A stretch of 64,000 bases of DNA from Streptomyces sp. JHA26 (GTDB lineage: Bacteria > Actinomycetota > Actinomycetes > Streptomycetales > Streptomycetaceae): positions 62,001-126,000 of the forward strand of contig NZ_BDJC01000012.1 in the NCBI RefSeq assembly GCF_002005565.1, read 5' to 3'. Position numbers and translations under genes: made by a program. The notes beneath the pieces are model-generated. The model had not been told where the DNA came from, searched no databases, and saw only the letters and a program-made list of their open reading frames with translations. Numbering within the stretch: position 1 is the first letter of the stretch; each line of letters starts with the position of its first letter. Shown piece after piece: positions 35,327 to 43,170 of the stretch.

Positions 35327-36817
35327 GTGCTCGACCACGGCGCACCCCCGCACCACGACACATCGGCCACCCCCGCGTCCCCGGGGCCGGTCGCCAGCCT
35401 CATGCGCCGCAAGCCCGTGGAACGGCTGGTCGCCGAGGGCGGCCAGGGCGAGGGGGGCAGCCTGCGCCGCTCCCTCGGCCTGTGGCAGCTCACGATGATC
35501 AGCATCGGCGCCACCCTCGGCACCGGCATCTTCGTCGTCCTCGGCGAGGCCGTCCCCAAGGTCGGACCGGCGGTCACCCTCTCCTTCGTCATCGCCGGTC
35601 TGACGGCGCTCTTCTCGGCCCTGTCCTACGCCGAACTGGCCGGCACCATCCCGGTCGCCGGCTCCTCGTACTCGTACGCCTACGCGACCATGGGCGAGCT
35701 GGTCGCCTGGATCTGCGGCTGGTGCCTGGTCCTGGAGTACGGCGTCTCCGTCGCCGCCGTCGCCGTCGGCTGGGGCGAGTACCTGAACGAGCTCCTCGAC
35801 GGCACCATCGGCGTCACCATCCCGGACGTCCTGTCGGCGCCGCCCGGCGACGGCGGGATCTTCAACCTGCCCGCGCTGATCGTGGTGCTGCTCGCCATGA
35901 CCTTCCTGCTGGGCGGCGCCCGCGAGTCCGCCCGCGCCAACACGATCATGGTCGTCGTCAAGATCGCCGCGCTGGTGCTCTTCTGCGCCGTCGGCGTCCA
36001 GGGCTTCCGCTCCGGCAACTACGAGCACTTCATGCCGCTCGGCATGGCCGGCGTCAGCGCGGCCGGCGCGACGCTGTTCTTCTCGTACATCGGCTTCGAC
36101 GCGGCCTCCACCGCCGGTGAGGAGGCGAAGAACGCCCAGCGCGACCTGCCCCGCGCGATCATGCTCTCCCTCGTCATCGTCACCGTGCTCTACGTCCTCG
36201 TCGCCGCCGTCGCCGTCGGCGCCAGGCCGTGGAAGGGCTTCAGCGACTCCGAGGCCGCCCTCGCCCAGATCATGACCGACGTCACCGGGCAGAGCTTCTG
36301 GGGCACCCTCCTGGCGTTCTGCGCGGTCGTCGCCATCGCCAGCGTCGTGCTGACCGTCCTCTACGGCCAGACCCGCGTCCTGTTCGCCATGTCCCGCGAC
36401 GGACTGATGCCCAAGGTGTTCTCCAAGGTCCACCCGAAGACCGGCGCGCCCCGCGCCAACACGGTGATCGTCTCCCTGTTCTGCGGCGTCCTGGCCGCCG
36501 CCGTCCCGCTCGGACAGCTCGCCGACGCCACCAGCATCGGCACCCTCTTCGCCTTCGCCCTGGTCAACGTGGCCGTCGTGCTGCTGCGCCGGACCCGCCC
36601 GGACATGCCGCGCACCTTCCGGGTGCCGCTGTCCCCGGTGCTGCCCGCCCTGGGCTTCGGCTTCTGCGTCTGGATGATGGGCAGCCTGTCCACCGTCACC
36701 TGGGTGGTCTTCGGTGTCTGGATGGCCGCCGGGCTCGTGTTCTACTTCGTGTACGGCCACCGCCGTTCCCGACTCGCCACGCCGGACCCGTCCGAGGCCC
36801 GGACGCACCAGAAGTGA
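35327..36817 (+). CDS. APC-superfamily cationic amino acid transporter
   Basis: 496 residues from GTG 35327, with AAGGAG seven bases upstream. It has about 12 membrane segments beginning at about residue 50. 'TMISIGATLGTGIFVVLGE' is the substrate-backbone-binding loop of APC transporters, and 'LSYAELAGTIPVAGSSYSYAY' plus 'FFSYIGFDAASTAGEEAKN' are typical of the bacterial CAT (cationic amino acid) subgroup. It is probably a proton-coupled importer. The adjacent Lrp regulator and davA-davB suggest lysine, arginine or a related basic amino acid. Confidence 0.88.
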   Translation: MLDHGAPPHHDTSATPASPGPVASLMRRKPVERLVAEGGQGEGGSLRRSLGLWQLTMISIGATLGTGIFVVLGEAVPKVGPAVTLSFVIAGLTALFSALSYAELAGTIPVAGSSYSYAYATMGELVAWICGWCLVLEYGVSVAAVAVGWGEYLNELLDGTIGVTIPDVLSAPPGDGGIFNLPALIVVLLAMTFLLGGARESARANTIMVVVKIAALVLFCAVGVQGFRSGNYEHFMPLGMAGVSAAGATLFFSYIGFDAASTAGEEAKNAQRDLPRAIMLSLVIVTVLYVLVAAVAVGARPWKGFSDSEAALAQIMTDVTGQSFWGTLLAFCAVVAIASVVLTVLYGQTRVLFAMSRDGLMPKVFSKVHPKTGAPRANTVIVSLFCGVLAAAVPLGQLADATSIGTLFAFALVNVAVVLLRRTRPDMPRTFRVPLSPVLPALGFGFCVWMMGSLSTVTWVVFGVWMAAGLVFYFVYGHRRSRLATPDPSEARTHQK

Positions 36818-36832
36818 AGTGAACGACCCGCA

Positions 36833-37285
36833 GTGCTGAACGATCTCGACGAACGCATCGTGCACGCCCTCGCCGAGGACGCCCGCCGCTCCTACGCGGA
36901 CATCGGGCAGTCGGTCGGCCTGTCCGCGCCCGCCGTGAAACGGCGCGTGGACCGGCTGCGCGCCACCGGAGCCATCACCGGCTTCACCGTGCGCGTCGAC
37001 CCCGCCGCGCTCGGCTGGGAGACCGAGGGGTTCGTCGAGATCTACTGCCGCCGCAACACCTCGCCGGAGACCATCCAACGGGGCCTGGAGCGGTACCAGG
37101 AGGTCGTGGCCGCGTCCACCGTCACCGGGGACGCGGACGCCGTCGCCCAGGTCTTCGCCGCCGACATGCGGCACTTCGAACGGGTCCTGGAGCGGATCGC
37201 CGGCGAGCCGTTCGTGGAACGCACCAAGTCCGTGCTGGTGCTCTCTCCGCTGCTGCGGCGCTTCTCGTCGGGGTCGCCCGCATAA
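36833..37285 (+). CDS. Lrp/AsnC-family transcriptional regulator
   Basis: 150 residues from GTG 36833, 15 bases after the permease. The N-terminal winged helix-turn-helix (about 1-50) reads 'LNDLDERIVHALAEDARRSYADIGQSVG' in part, with the recognition helix 'SAPAVKRRVDRLRATG'. The C-terminal RAM domain (about 60-140) forms the effector-binding octamer interface. Such proteins bind phased DNA repeats cooperatively and respond to amino acids. It is the best candidate regulator of the repeat arrays at 35061 and 38693, and of its own transcript. Confidence 0.9.
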   Translation: MLNDLDERIVHALAEDARRSYADIGQSVGLSAPAVKRRVDRLRATGAITGFTVRVDPAALGWETEGFVEIYCRRNTSPETIQRGLERYQEVVAASTVTGDADAVAQVFAADMRHFERVLERIAGEPFVERTKSVLVLSPLLRRFSSGSPA

Positions 37286-37288
37286 GAA

Positions 37289-37318
37289 CTGTCCCCGGGG
37301 CGCCGTGCGGTCTAGCAT
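37289..37318 (+). promoter_or_regulatory. Weak promoter candidate upstream of the MFS gene
   Basis: CTGTCC (37289-37294), an 18-base spacer and TAGCAT (37313-37318) lie in the 138-base gap after the Lrp gene. No CGCAACGA repeat occurs here, so this gene may not share the regulation of its neighbours. Confidence 0.35.
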
Positions 37319-37423
37319 CGGTGCCATGACCTGGCGACATTGATCTTCCCGTCGTGCCCGCCCCCGAGGGCCGCCTCGGACGCCGTACCTCCGGTGTCCG
37401 ATCCGCTCCCTGGGGAAGGCCTC

Positions 37424-38632
37424 ATGACCCACGCACCCACACGCGTGCCGCCCGCCGGTCACCGGCGGCTGACGGCCACGCTGTACGGCTACGCGTTCCT
37501 CGACGACTTCGTCCTGCTCTACCCGGTGTACGCGCTGCTCTTCAGCGACGCCGGCCTGTCCGTCGGACAGATCTCCTCGCTCTTCGCCCTCTGGTCCGTC
37601 ACCGGCGTCCTGCTCGAGGTGCCCTCCGGCGCCTGGGCCGACGCCGTCTCCCGGCGGCTGCTCCTGTGGCTCGGCCCGCTGCTCACCGCCGCCGGCTTCG
37701 CCCTGTGGGTGCTCGTCCCGTCCTACGGCGCCTTCGCGCTCGGCTTCGTGCTGTGGGGCGCCGGCGGAGCGCTCGGCTCCGGCGCGCTGGAGGCCCTGGT
37801 CCACGACGAACTGGACCGGCTCGGCGCCGCCGACCGGTACGCCCGCGTCATGGGCCGGGCCCGCTCGGCCGGTCTGGTGGCGGTGATGGCCGCGATGGGC
37901 CTGGCCGGTCCGGTGTTCGCCCACGGCGGCTACCCGGCCGTGGGGGCGGCGAGCATCCTGGTCTGCCTGCTGGCGGCGGCCCTGGCGACCCGGTTCCCGG
38001 AGCACCGTACGCCGGTGGCCGGCGGCGACGGGTGGGCCTCGGCCCTGCGGTCGGGTCTCGCCGAGGCCCGCGCCGACCGGTCCGTGCGCGGCGCGCTGCT
38101 GCTCGTGCCGGCCGTGGGCGCCGTATGGGGCGCCCTCGACGAGTACACGCCCTTGCTGGTGCGCGACACCGGTGTGGCCGAGGCGACCGTGCCGTGGCTG
38201 CTCCTGCTGGTCTGGGCCGGCGCCACGGCCGGGGGCCTGCTGGCCGGGCCGGCCGAACGGCTCGGCGACGCCGGGTTCGGCGGACTGCTCGTCGGCGCCG
38301 CGCTCGCCCTGGCCGTGGGCGCCGGCGCGGGCACGCCGGCGGGGCTGGCGCTGGTCGCCGTCGCCTTCGGCGGATTCCAGCTGGCGCACGTGCTCGCCGA
38401 CGCGCGCCTCCAGCGACGCGTCGCCGCCGCCGGCCGGGCGACCCTGACCTCGGTGGCCGGGCTCGGCACCGAGCTGGCCACGGTCGCGGTGTACGGGACG
38501 TACGCGGTGGTCGCGACGGAGACGGGGCACGGCACCGCGTTCGTGGTCTTCACGGCGCCGTACCTGCTGACGGGGGTGGTGCTGGTGGCCGTCGGCCGGA
38601 TCGCGGCCTCGGCTGCGAGGGCACGGTCCTGA
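37424..38632 (+). CDS. MFS transporter
   Basis: 402 residues from ATG 37424, with GGGGAAGG upstream; the frame is open 28 codons earlier. About 12 membrane segments are visible. The loop 2-3 motif 'LEVPSGAWADAVSRRLLL' and 'VWGALDEYTPLLVRD' place it with small-molecule drug/H+ antiporter-like MFS proteins. The substrate is unknown. It lies between the Lrp regulator and davA but has its own promoter candidate. Two overlapping hairpins cover its stop codon. Confidence 0.85.
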   Translation: MTHAPTRVPPAGHRRLTATLYGYAFLDDFVLLYPVYALLFSDAGLSVGQISSLFALWSVTGVLLEVPSGAWADAVSRRLLLWLGPLLTAAGFALWVLVPSYGAFALGFVLWGAGGALGSGALEALVHDELDRLGAADRYARVMGRARSAGLVAVMAAMGLAGPVFAHGGYPAVGAASILVCLLAAALATRFPEHRTPVAGGDGWASALRSGLAEARADRSVRGALLLVPAVGAVWGALDEYTPLLVRDTGVAEATVPWLLLLVWAGATAGGLLAGPAERLGDAGFGGLLVGAALALAVGAGAGTPAGLALVAVAFGGFQLAHVLADARLQRRVAAAGRATLTSVAGLGTELATVAVYGTYAVVATETGHGTAFVVFTAPYLLTGVVLVAVGRIAASAARARS

Positions 38633-38684
38633 CGTCACCCACGCGTCCCGCACGGGTGACGTCGGGGCCGTGCGGGACGCGTGG
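38631..38684. terminator. Overlapping alternative hairpins after the MFS gene
   Basis: Hairpin 1 has 10-base perfect arms (38631-38640, 38654-38663). Hairpin 2 has 17-base perfect arms (38639-38655, 38668-38684). They share sequence and cannot form together. Hairpin 2 is much more stable and is probably the MFS terminator. The pair ends nine bases before the davA repeat array. Confidence 0.7.
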
Positions 38685-38692
38685 CCGCCGTG

Positions 38693-38756
38693 CGCAACGA
38701 ATCGCCGCGAGGTGCCCGAGGGACGCAACGAACCGCTCACCGGCGCGCAACGGCTC
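38693..38756. repeat. Phased CGCAACGA-type repeats upstream of davA
   Basis: Three elements lie at 38693 (CGCAACGAATC), 38724 (CGCAACGAACC) and 38746 (CGCAACGGCTC), spaced 31 and 22 bases. The permease promoter has the same elements spaced 30 and 21 bases. From the last element to the -10 hexamer is 39 bases in both. This is a strong hint of a shared regulator. Confidence 0.62.
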
Positions 38757-38760
38757 CTCC

Positions 38761-38790
38761 TTGTCCGGCCGAGTCCGCCGACCGTACCGT
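38761..38790 (+). promoter_or_regulatory. Candidate davA-davB promoter
   Basis: TTGTCC (38761-38766), an 18-base spacer and TACCGT (38785-38790), about 42 bases before the davA start. The last CGCAACG repeat abuts the -35 region, so a bound regulator could contact RNA polymerase directly. Confidence 0.5.
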
Positions 38791-38831
38791 CTATCTGGCC
38801 CCCGACCCCCTCCCACCGGTGAGGAACACGC

Positions 38832-39620
38832 ATGCGCACCGCCCTGCTCCAGAGCTCCGGCCGCCCCGGCTCCACCGCCGAGAACCTCCAGGTCCTCGAC
38901 GAGGCCGCGGGCCGCGCCGCCGCCGCGGGGGCAGGGCTGCTCGTGACCTCCGAGCTGTTCCTGACCGGGTACGCGATCGGCGACGACATCGGCCGTCTCG
39001 CCGAGCCCGCCGACGGCGAGGCCGCCGACGCGATCGCGCGGACCGCCACGCGCCACGGCATCGCCGTCGCCTACGGCTACCCCGAGCGGGCCGGCGGGAG
39101 CGTCTTCAACTCCGTCCAGCTGATCTCCGCCGACGGCACCCGCCTGGCCAACTACCGCAAGACCCACCTCTTCGGCCGCTTCGAGCAGGAGCACTTCGTC
39201 CCCGGCGACCGGCCGCTCGTCCAGGCCCGGCTGAACGGCCTCACCGTCGGCCTGATGATCTGCTACGACGTGGAGTTCCCGGAGAACGTGCGCACCCACG
39301 CCCTGGCCGGCACCGACCTGCTGCTCGTCCCGACCGCGCAGATGCACCCGTTCCAGTTCGTCGCCGAGTCGGTCGTGCCCGTGCGGGCCTTCGAGAACCA
39401 GATGTACGTGGCGTACGTCAACCGGGTCGGCCGGGAGGGCGAGTTCGAGTTCGTCGGGCTGTCCGTGCTCGCCGGGCCCGACGGCATCGCCCGCACCCGC
39501 GCCGGGCGAGCCGAGGAACTGGTCGTCGCCGACGCCGACCCGGCCTTCCTCGTCGCGTCCCGCGAGGCCAACCCGTATCTCGAGGACCGCCGCCCCGGCC
39601 TCTACGGGTCCCTCGTCTGA
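38832..39620 (+). CDS. davA: C-N hydrolase, DavA-like omega-amidase (5-aminopentanamidase)
   Basis: 262 residues from ATG 38832, with GAGGAA upstream. The nitrilase-superfamily triad is complete: E41 in 'VTSELFLTGY', K110 in 'NYRKTHLFGRFEQEHF' and C144 in 'LMICYDVEFPENVR'. DavA of Pseudomonas (about 264 residues) hydrolyses 5-aminopentanamide to 5-aminopentanoate. Here the gene precedes a close DavB relative by 47 bases, so it probably acts on the amide that enzyme makes. If DavB uses arginine, the substrate would be 4-guanidinobutanamide. Confidence 0.83.
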   Translation: MRTALLQSSGRPGSTAENLQVLDEAAGRAAAAGAGLLVTSELFLTGYAIGDDIGRLAEPADGEAADAIARTATRHGIAVAYGYPERAGGSVFNSVQLISADGTRLANYRKTHLFGRFEQEHFVPGDRPLVQARLNGLTVGLMICYDVEFPENVRTHALAGTDLLLVPTAQMHPFQFVAESVVPVRAFENQMYVAYVNRVGREGEFEFVGLSVLAGPDGIARTRAGRAEELVVADADPAFLVASREANPYLEDRRPGLYGSLV

Positions 39621-39667
39621 ACCCCCACCGCCACCCCGTTCCACCCTGTGCAAGGAGTCCGTACCCC

Positions 39668-41365
39668 ATGACGTCCACGGTGCCCAACGCGATCGAGCAC
39701 GCCGACGAGCAGCAGCCGCCGATCACCATGTTCGGGCCGGACTTCCCGTACGCGTACGACGACTTCCTCGCCCACCCTGCGGGCCTCGGCCAGATACCCG
39801 CGACCGAGCACGGCAGCGAGGTCGCCGTCATCGGCGGCGGCCTGTCCGGCATCGTCGCCGCCTACGAGCTGATGAAGATGGGCCTCAAGCCCGTCGTCTA
39901 CGAGGCCGACCGGATCGGCGGCCGGCTGCGCACCGTCGGCTTCGACGGCTGCGACCCCTCGCTGACCGCCGAGATGGGAGCGATGCGCTTCCCGCCGTCC
40001 TCCACCGCCCTCCAGCACTACATCGACCTGGTGGGGCTCGAGACCCGTCCCTTCCCCAACCCCCTCGCCGAGGCGACCCCGTCGACCGTCGTCGACCTCA
40101 AGGGCGAGTCGCACTACGCCGAGACCCTCGACGACCTGCCGCAGGTCTACCGGGACGTCGCCGACGCCTGGGCCGAGTGCCTGGAGGAGGGCGCCGACTT
40201 CTCCGACATGAACCGCGCCCTGCGCGAGCGCGACGTCCCCCGCATCCGCGAGATCTGGGCGAAGCTGGTCGAGAAGCTCGACAACCAGACCTTCTACGGC
40301 TTCCTGTGCGAGTCCGAGGCGTTCAAGTCCTTCCGGCACCGCGAGATCTTCGGCCAGGTCGGCTTCGGCACCGGCGGCTGGGACACCGACTTCCCCAACT
40401 CCATCCTGGAGATCCTGCGCGTCGTCTACACCGAGGCCGACGACCACCACCGCGGCATCGTCGGCGGCTCCCAGCAGCTGCCGCTCAGGCTCTGGGAGCG
40501 CGAGCCGGAGAAGATCGTCCACTGGCCCCACGGCACCTCGCTGAAGTCCCTGCACGTGGGCGGCGAGCCCCGCCCGGCCGTGACCCGGCTGAACCGCACC
40601 GCCGGCAACCGGATCACCGTGACCGACGCCGACGGCGACATCCGCACCTACCGGGCGGCGATCTTCACCGCACAGTCCTGGATGCTGCTGTCCAAGATCG
40701 CCTGTGACGACTCGCTGTTCCCGATCGACCACTGGACGGCGATCGAGCGCACCCACTACATGGAGTCCTCGAAGCTGTTCGTGCCCGTCGACCGGCCGTT
40801 CTGGCTGGACAAGGACGAGGAGACCGGCCGGGACGTCATGTCGATGACGCTCACCGACCGCATGACCCGCGGCACCTACCTGCTCGACGACGGCCCCGAC
40901 AGGCCCGCCGTCATCTGCCTCTCCTACACCTGGTGCGACGACAGCCTGAAGTGGCTGCCGCTGTCCGCGAACGAGCGGATGGAGGTCATGCTGAAGTCGC
41001 TCGGCGAGATCTACCCGAAGGTCGACATCCGGAAGCACATCATCGGCAACCCGGTGACGGTCTCCTGGGAGAACGAGCCCTACTTCATGGGCGCCTTCAA
41101 GGCCAACCTGCCGGGCCACTACCGCTACCAGCGGCGCCTGTTCACCCACTTCATGCAGGACCGGCTGCCCGAGGACAAGCGGGGCATCTTCCTCGCCGGC
41201 GACGACATCTCCTGGACGGCCGGCTGGGCCGAGGGCGCCGTCCAGACCGCGCTGAACGCGGTCTGGGGCGTCATGCACCACTTCGGCGGGGAGACCGACG
41301 CGACCAACCCGGGTCCGGGCGACGTCTACGACGAGATCGCGCCGGTGGAGCTCCCCGAGGACTAG
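39668..41365 (+). CDS. davB: DavB-like flavin L-lysine (or L-arginine) 2-monooxygenase
   Basis: 565 residues from ATG 39668, with AAGGAG ten bases upstream. The FAD-binding 'VAVIGGGLSGIVAAYELM' is at 52-69, followed by 'VVYEADRIGGRLR'. Resemblance to Pseudomonas DavB is strong from end to end, for example 'ITMFGPDFPYAYDDFL', 'FGQVGFGTGGWDTDFPNS' and 'GIFLAGDDISWTAGWAEGAV'. DavB oxidatively decarboxylates L-lysine to 5-aminopentanamide. A cysteine known to control oxygenase versus oxidase activity in a close homologue is alanine here (A257). L-arginine is the main alternative, since arginine 2-monooxygenase is known from S. griseus. Confidence 0.85.
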   Translation: MTSTVPNAIEHADEQQPPITMFGPDFPYAYDDFLAHPAGLGQIPATEHGSEVAVIGGGLSGIVAAYELMKMGLKPVVYEADRIGGRLRTVGFDGCDPSLTAEMGAMRFPPSSTALQHYIDLVGLETRPFPNPLAEATPSTVVDLKGESHYAETLDDLPQVYRDVADAWAECLEEGADFSDMNRALRERDVPRIREIWAKLVEKLDNQTFYGFLCESEAFKSFRHREIFGQVGFGTGGWDTDFPNSILEILRVVYTEADDHHRGIVGGSQQLPLRLWEREPEKIVHWPHGTSLKSLHVGGEPRPAVTRLNRTAGNRITVTDADGDIRTYRAAIFTAQSWMLLSKIACDDSLFPIDHWTAIERTHYMESSKLFVPVDRPFWLDKDEETGRDVMSMTLTDRMTRGTYLLDDGPDRPAVICLSYTWCDDSLKWLPLSANERMEVMLKSLGEIYPKVDIRKHIIGNPVTVSWENEPYFMGAFKANLPGHYRYQRRLFTHFMQDRLPEDKRGIFLAGDDISWTAGWAEGAVQTALNAVWGVMHHFGGETDATNPGPGDVYDEIAPVELPED

Positions 41366-42291
41366 ATTCCGGCCGCCCTGGCCTTCTCGTAGACCTCGGC
41401 GGCGACGTCCTTCAGCTCCTCCGCGTCCCGCAGGGGGGCCTGGAGGTCGAGCAGGATCTCGTCCAGGCCGATCTCCGCGTACGCGGCCAGGTCCTCGACG
41501 ATCCGGTCGACGTCGCCGTGGAGGGGACGGCCGTCGGCGCCGTCCTGGCCGGCCGCCCGGTGACGGGCGTTGACCCGCAGCACCGTCCGGATCGGCTCGG
41601 TCCGGCCGCGTTCCTCGGCGAGGTCGCGCACCAGGCGCCACTGCTCGGCCACGGCCTCGGCGCCCGTGCCGGTCGGCAGCCAGCCGTCGGCGTGGTCGAC
41701 CAGCCGCCGCCGGGCCCGGCCGCTGCCCGCCGCCAGCATGATCGGGATCGGCCGGGCGGGCTTGGGGCCGACCACGGCGGACGCGATCTTCGTGACGTCT
41801 CCGTCGTACACCACCGGGTCCGGGCCCCACACCGCCCGGCACACCCCGATCAGCTCGTCCAGGGCGGCGCCGCGCTGCGCGAACGGCCGTACGGACGCCG
41901 CCGCGTACTCGTCGTGGGACCAGCCGGTGCCGAAGCCCGCGATCACCCGGCCGCCGCTCGCCGCGTCCAGTGTGGCCAGCGCCTTGGCCAGCTGGAACGG
42001 CACGTGCAGCGGGGCGACCAGCACGCTGGTGCCCAGCCGGGCCCTCTCGGTGGCCGCGGCGGCGAGGGCCAGGGTGACCAGGGGCTCGGCCACGCTCCGG
42101 TAGGTGTCGGGCCAGGGCAGGCCCTCGATGCCGTACAGCCCCTGGGTGGCGGGCTCGGGGAACAGGGCCCTCTCGAAGACCCACAGGCTCTCGTAGCCCG
42201 TCCGTTCCGCCGCGCGGGCCACGTCCGGGACGTCCTTGCCGATGTCGTACTGACGCATCTGGGGGAGGCCGAGTCCGAGCGGGATCGTCAT
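41362..42291 (-). CDS. LLM-class (probable F420-dependent) oxidoreductase
   Basis: 309 residues, a luciferase-like TIM barrel. 'DVARAAERTGYESLWVFER', 'ATERARLGTSVLVAPLHVPFQ' and 'ASGGRVIAGFGTGWSHDEY' are typical of actinobacterial F420-dependent members of this family. The substrate is unknown. Its stop codon overlaps the davB stop by four bases in a tail-to-tail arrangement. The start is ATG at 42291. Confidence 0.87.
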   Translation of the reverse strand: MTIPLGLGLPQMRQYDIGKDVPDVARAAERTGYESLWVFERALFPEPATQGLYGIEGLPWPDTYRSVAEPLVTLALAAAATERARLGTSVLVAPLHVPFQLAKALATLDAASGGRVIAGFGTGWSHDEYAAASVRPFAQRGAALDELIGVCRAVWGPDPVVYDGDVTKIASAVVGPKPARPIPIMLAAGSGRARRRLVDHADGWLPTGTGAEAVAEQWRLVRDLAEERGRTEPIRTVLRVNARHRAAGQDGADGRPLHGDVDRIVEDLAAYAEIGLDEILLDLQAPLRDAEELKDVAAEVYEKARAAGI

Positions 42292-42372
42292 GCCGGGGTG
42301 CTCCTTCGCAGTCGGGGTGCGATGCTGCCCGAGGGGGCAACGTACGGCGGGTGCACGGGTGTTCCGGCCGGG

Positions 42373-43068
42373 TCAGTCCGGCAGCGGGGTGAGCAGCATG
42401 CGGCTCGCGAAGCCCACCGCCGCGTCCAGCCGCTCGGTCAGCTCCCCGGCCACGTCCGGCATCCGGCGCAGCGCCCACAGCGCCCGGGCCGCGGCCCAGG
42501 CGGCGTCACGGGCGCGCTCCAGGCTCCAGGAACCGAGCAGATGGGTCAGCGGATCGGCGACCTGGAGGAGGTCGGGGCCCGGCATCAGCTCGTCGCGGAT
42601 GCGCTCCTCCAGCGACACGAGGAGGCCGCCCACCCGGTCGAACTCGTCCTCCAGGTCGGCGGGTTCGCAGCCGAGCGTACGACAGGTGTCCACCACGGCC
42701 AGCGCGAGGTCGTGCCCGATGTGCGCGTTGATGCCCGCCAGCGCGAACTGCAGCGGTCGTACGCCGGGATGGCGGCGGAGCTGGAACAGGGGACGCCAGC
42801 ACGCGGGCGGCCGGCGCCCGCTCTCCAGGGCGTCGACGGCGGCCAGATAGCGCTCCGCGAACCGCACGTCCAGCGCGATCGCGGCCCGGGCGTCCGGGAA
42901 CAGACCGCGGTCGATGTGCCGGTCGACCGCCTCCGTGACGGCCAGGTAGACGCCGTTGAAGACGGCGACCCCGTCCCGCGCGGGCAGCGTGGAGCCGAGG
43001 GCGCGCATCCGGGTCAGGACCGTGTCCACCGTCCGGACGGCCGTCGGGACTTGCTCACAGTGCGCCAT
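42373..43068 (-). CDS. DUF5995-like protein
   Basis: 231 residues from ATG at 43068. It is predicted mostly helical, with 'VAVFNGVYLAVTEAVDRHI', 'LQFALAGINAHIGHDLALAV' and several Trp-rich helices near the C-terminus. I recognise the pattern as DUF5995, common in Streptomyces; the histidines in 'INAHIGHD' may bind a metal. There is no signal peptide or membrane segment. It diverges from the glucanase gene. Function unknown. Confidence 0.75.
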   Translation of the reverse strand: MAHCEQVPTAVRTVDTVLTRMRALGSTLPARDGVAVFNGVYLAVTEAVDRHIDRGLFPDARAAIALDVRFAERYLAAVDALESGRRPPACWRPLFQLRRHPGVRPLQFALAGINAHIGHDLALAVVDTCRTLGCEPADLEDEFDRVGGLLVSLEERIRDELMPGPDLLQVADPLTHLLGSWSLERARDAAWAAARALWALRRMPDVAGELTERLDAAVGFASRMLLTPLPD

Positions 43069-43170
43069 GGCGGCAGCGTCGCAGCTTTAGGGTGGGAGCG
43101 GTGCCGGCGGGCCCGACGCTTCCCCAGAACGGGGGAACGCGCCCGCCGCGCGGGGGAGGGGGAAGCGTAC

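Noticed and set aside
35168..39061. About 1297-codon minus-strand open frame across the permease, Lrp and MFS genes
   Set aside because: It spans several well-supported genes and their promoters on the other strand, and its sequence is low-complexity His/Gly/Glu/Arg typical of antisense frames.
39668..41365. Reading the amine oxidase and C-N hydrolase as a tryptophan monooxygenase / indoleacetamide hydrolase pair
   Set aside because: The flavoprotein matches DavB along its whole length much better than IaaM as I recall them, the hydrolase is nitrilase-type rather than an amidase-signature IaaH, and the permease is of the cationic amino acid group.
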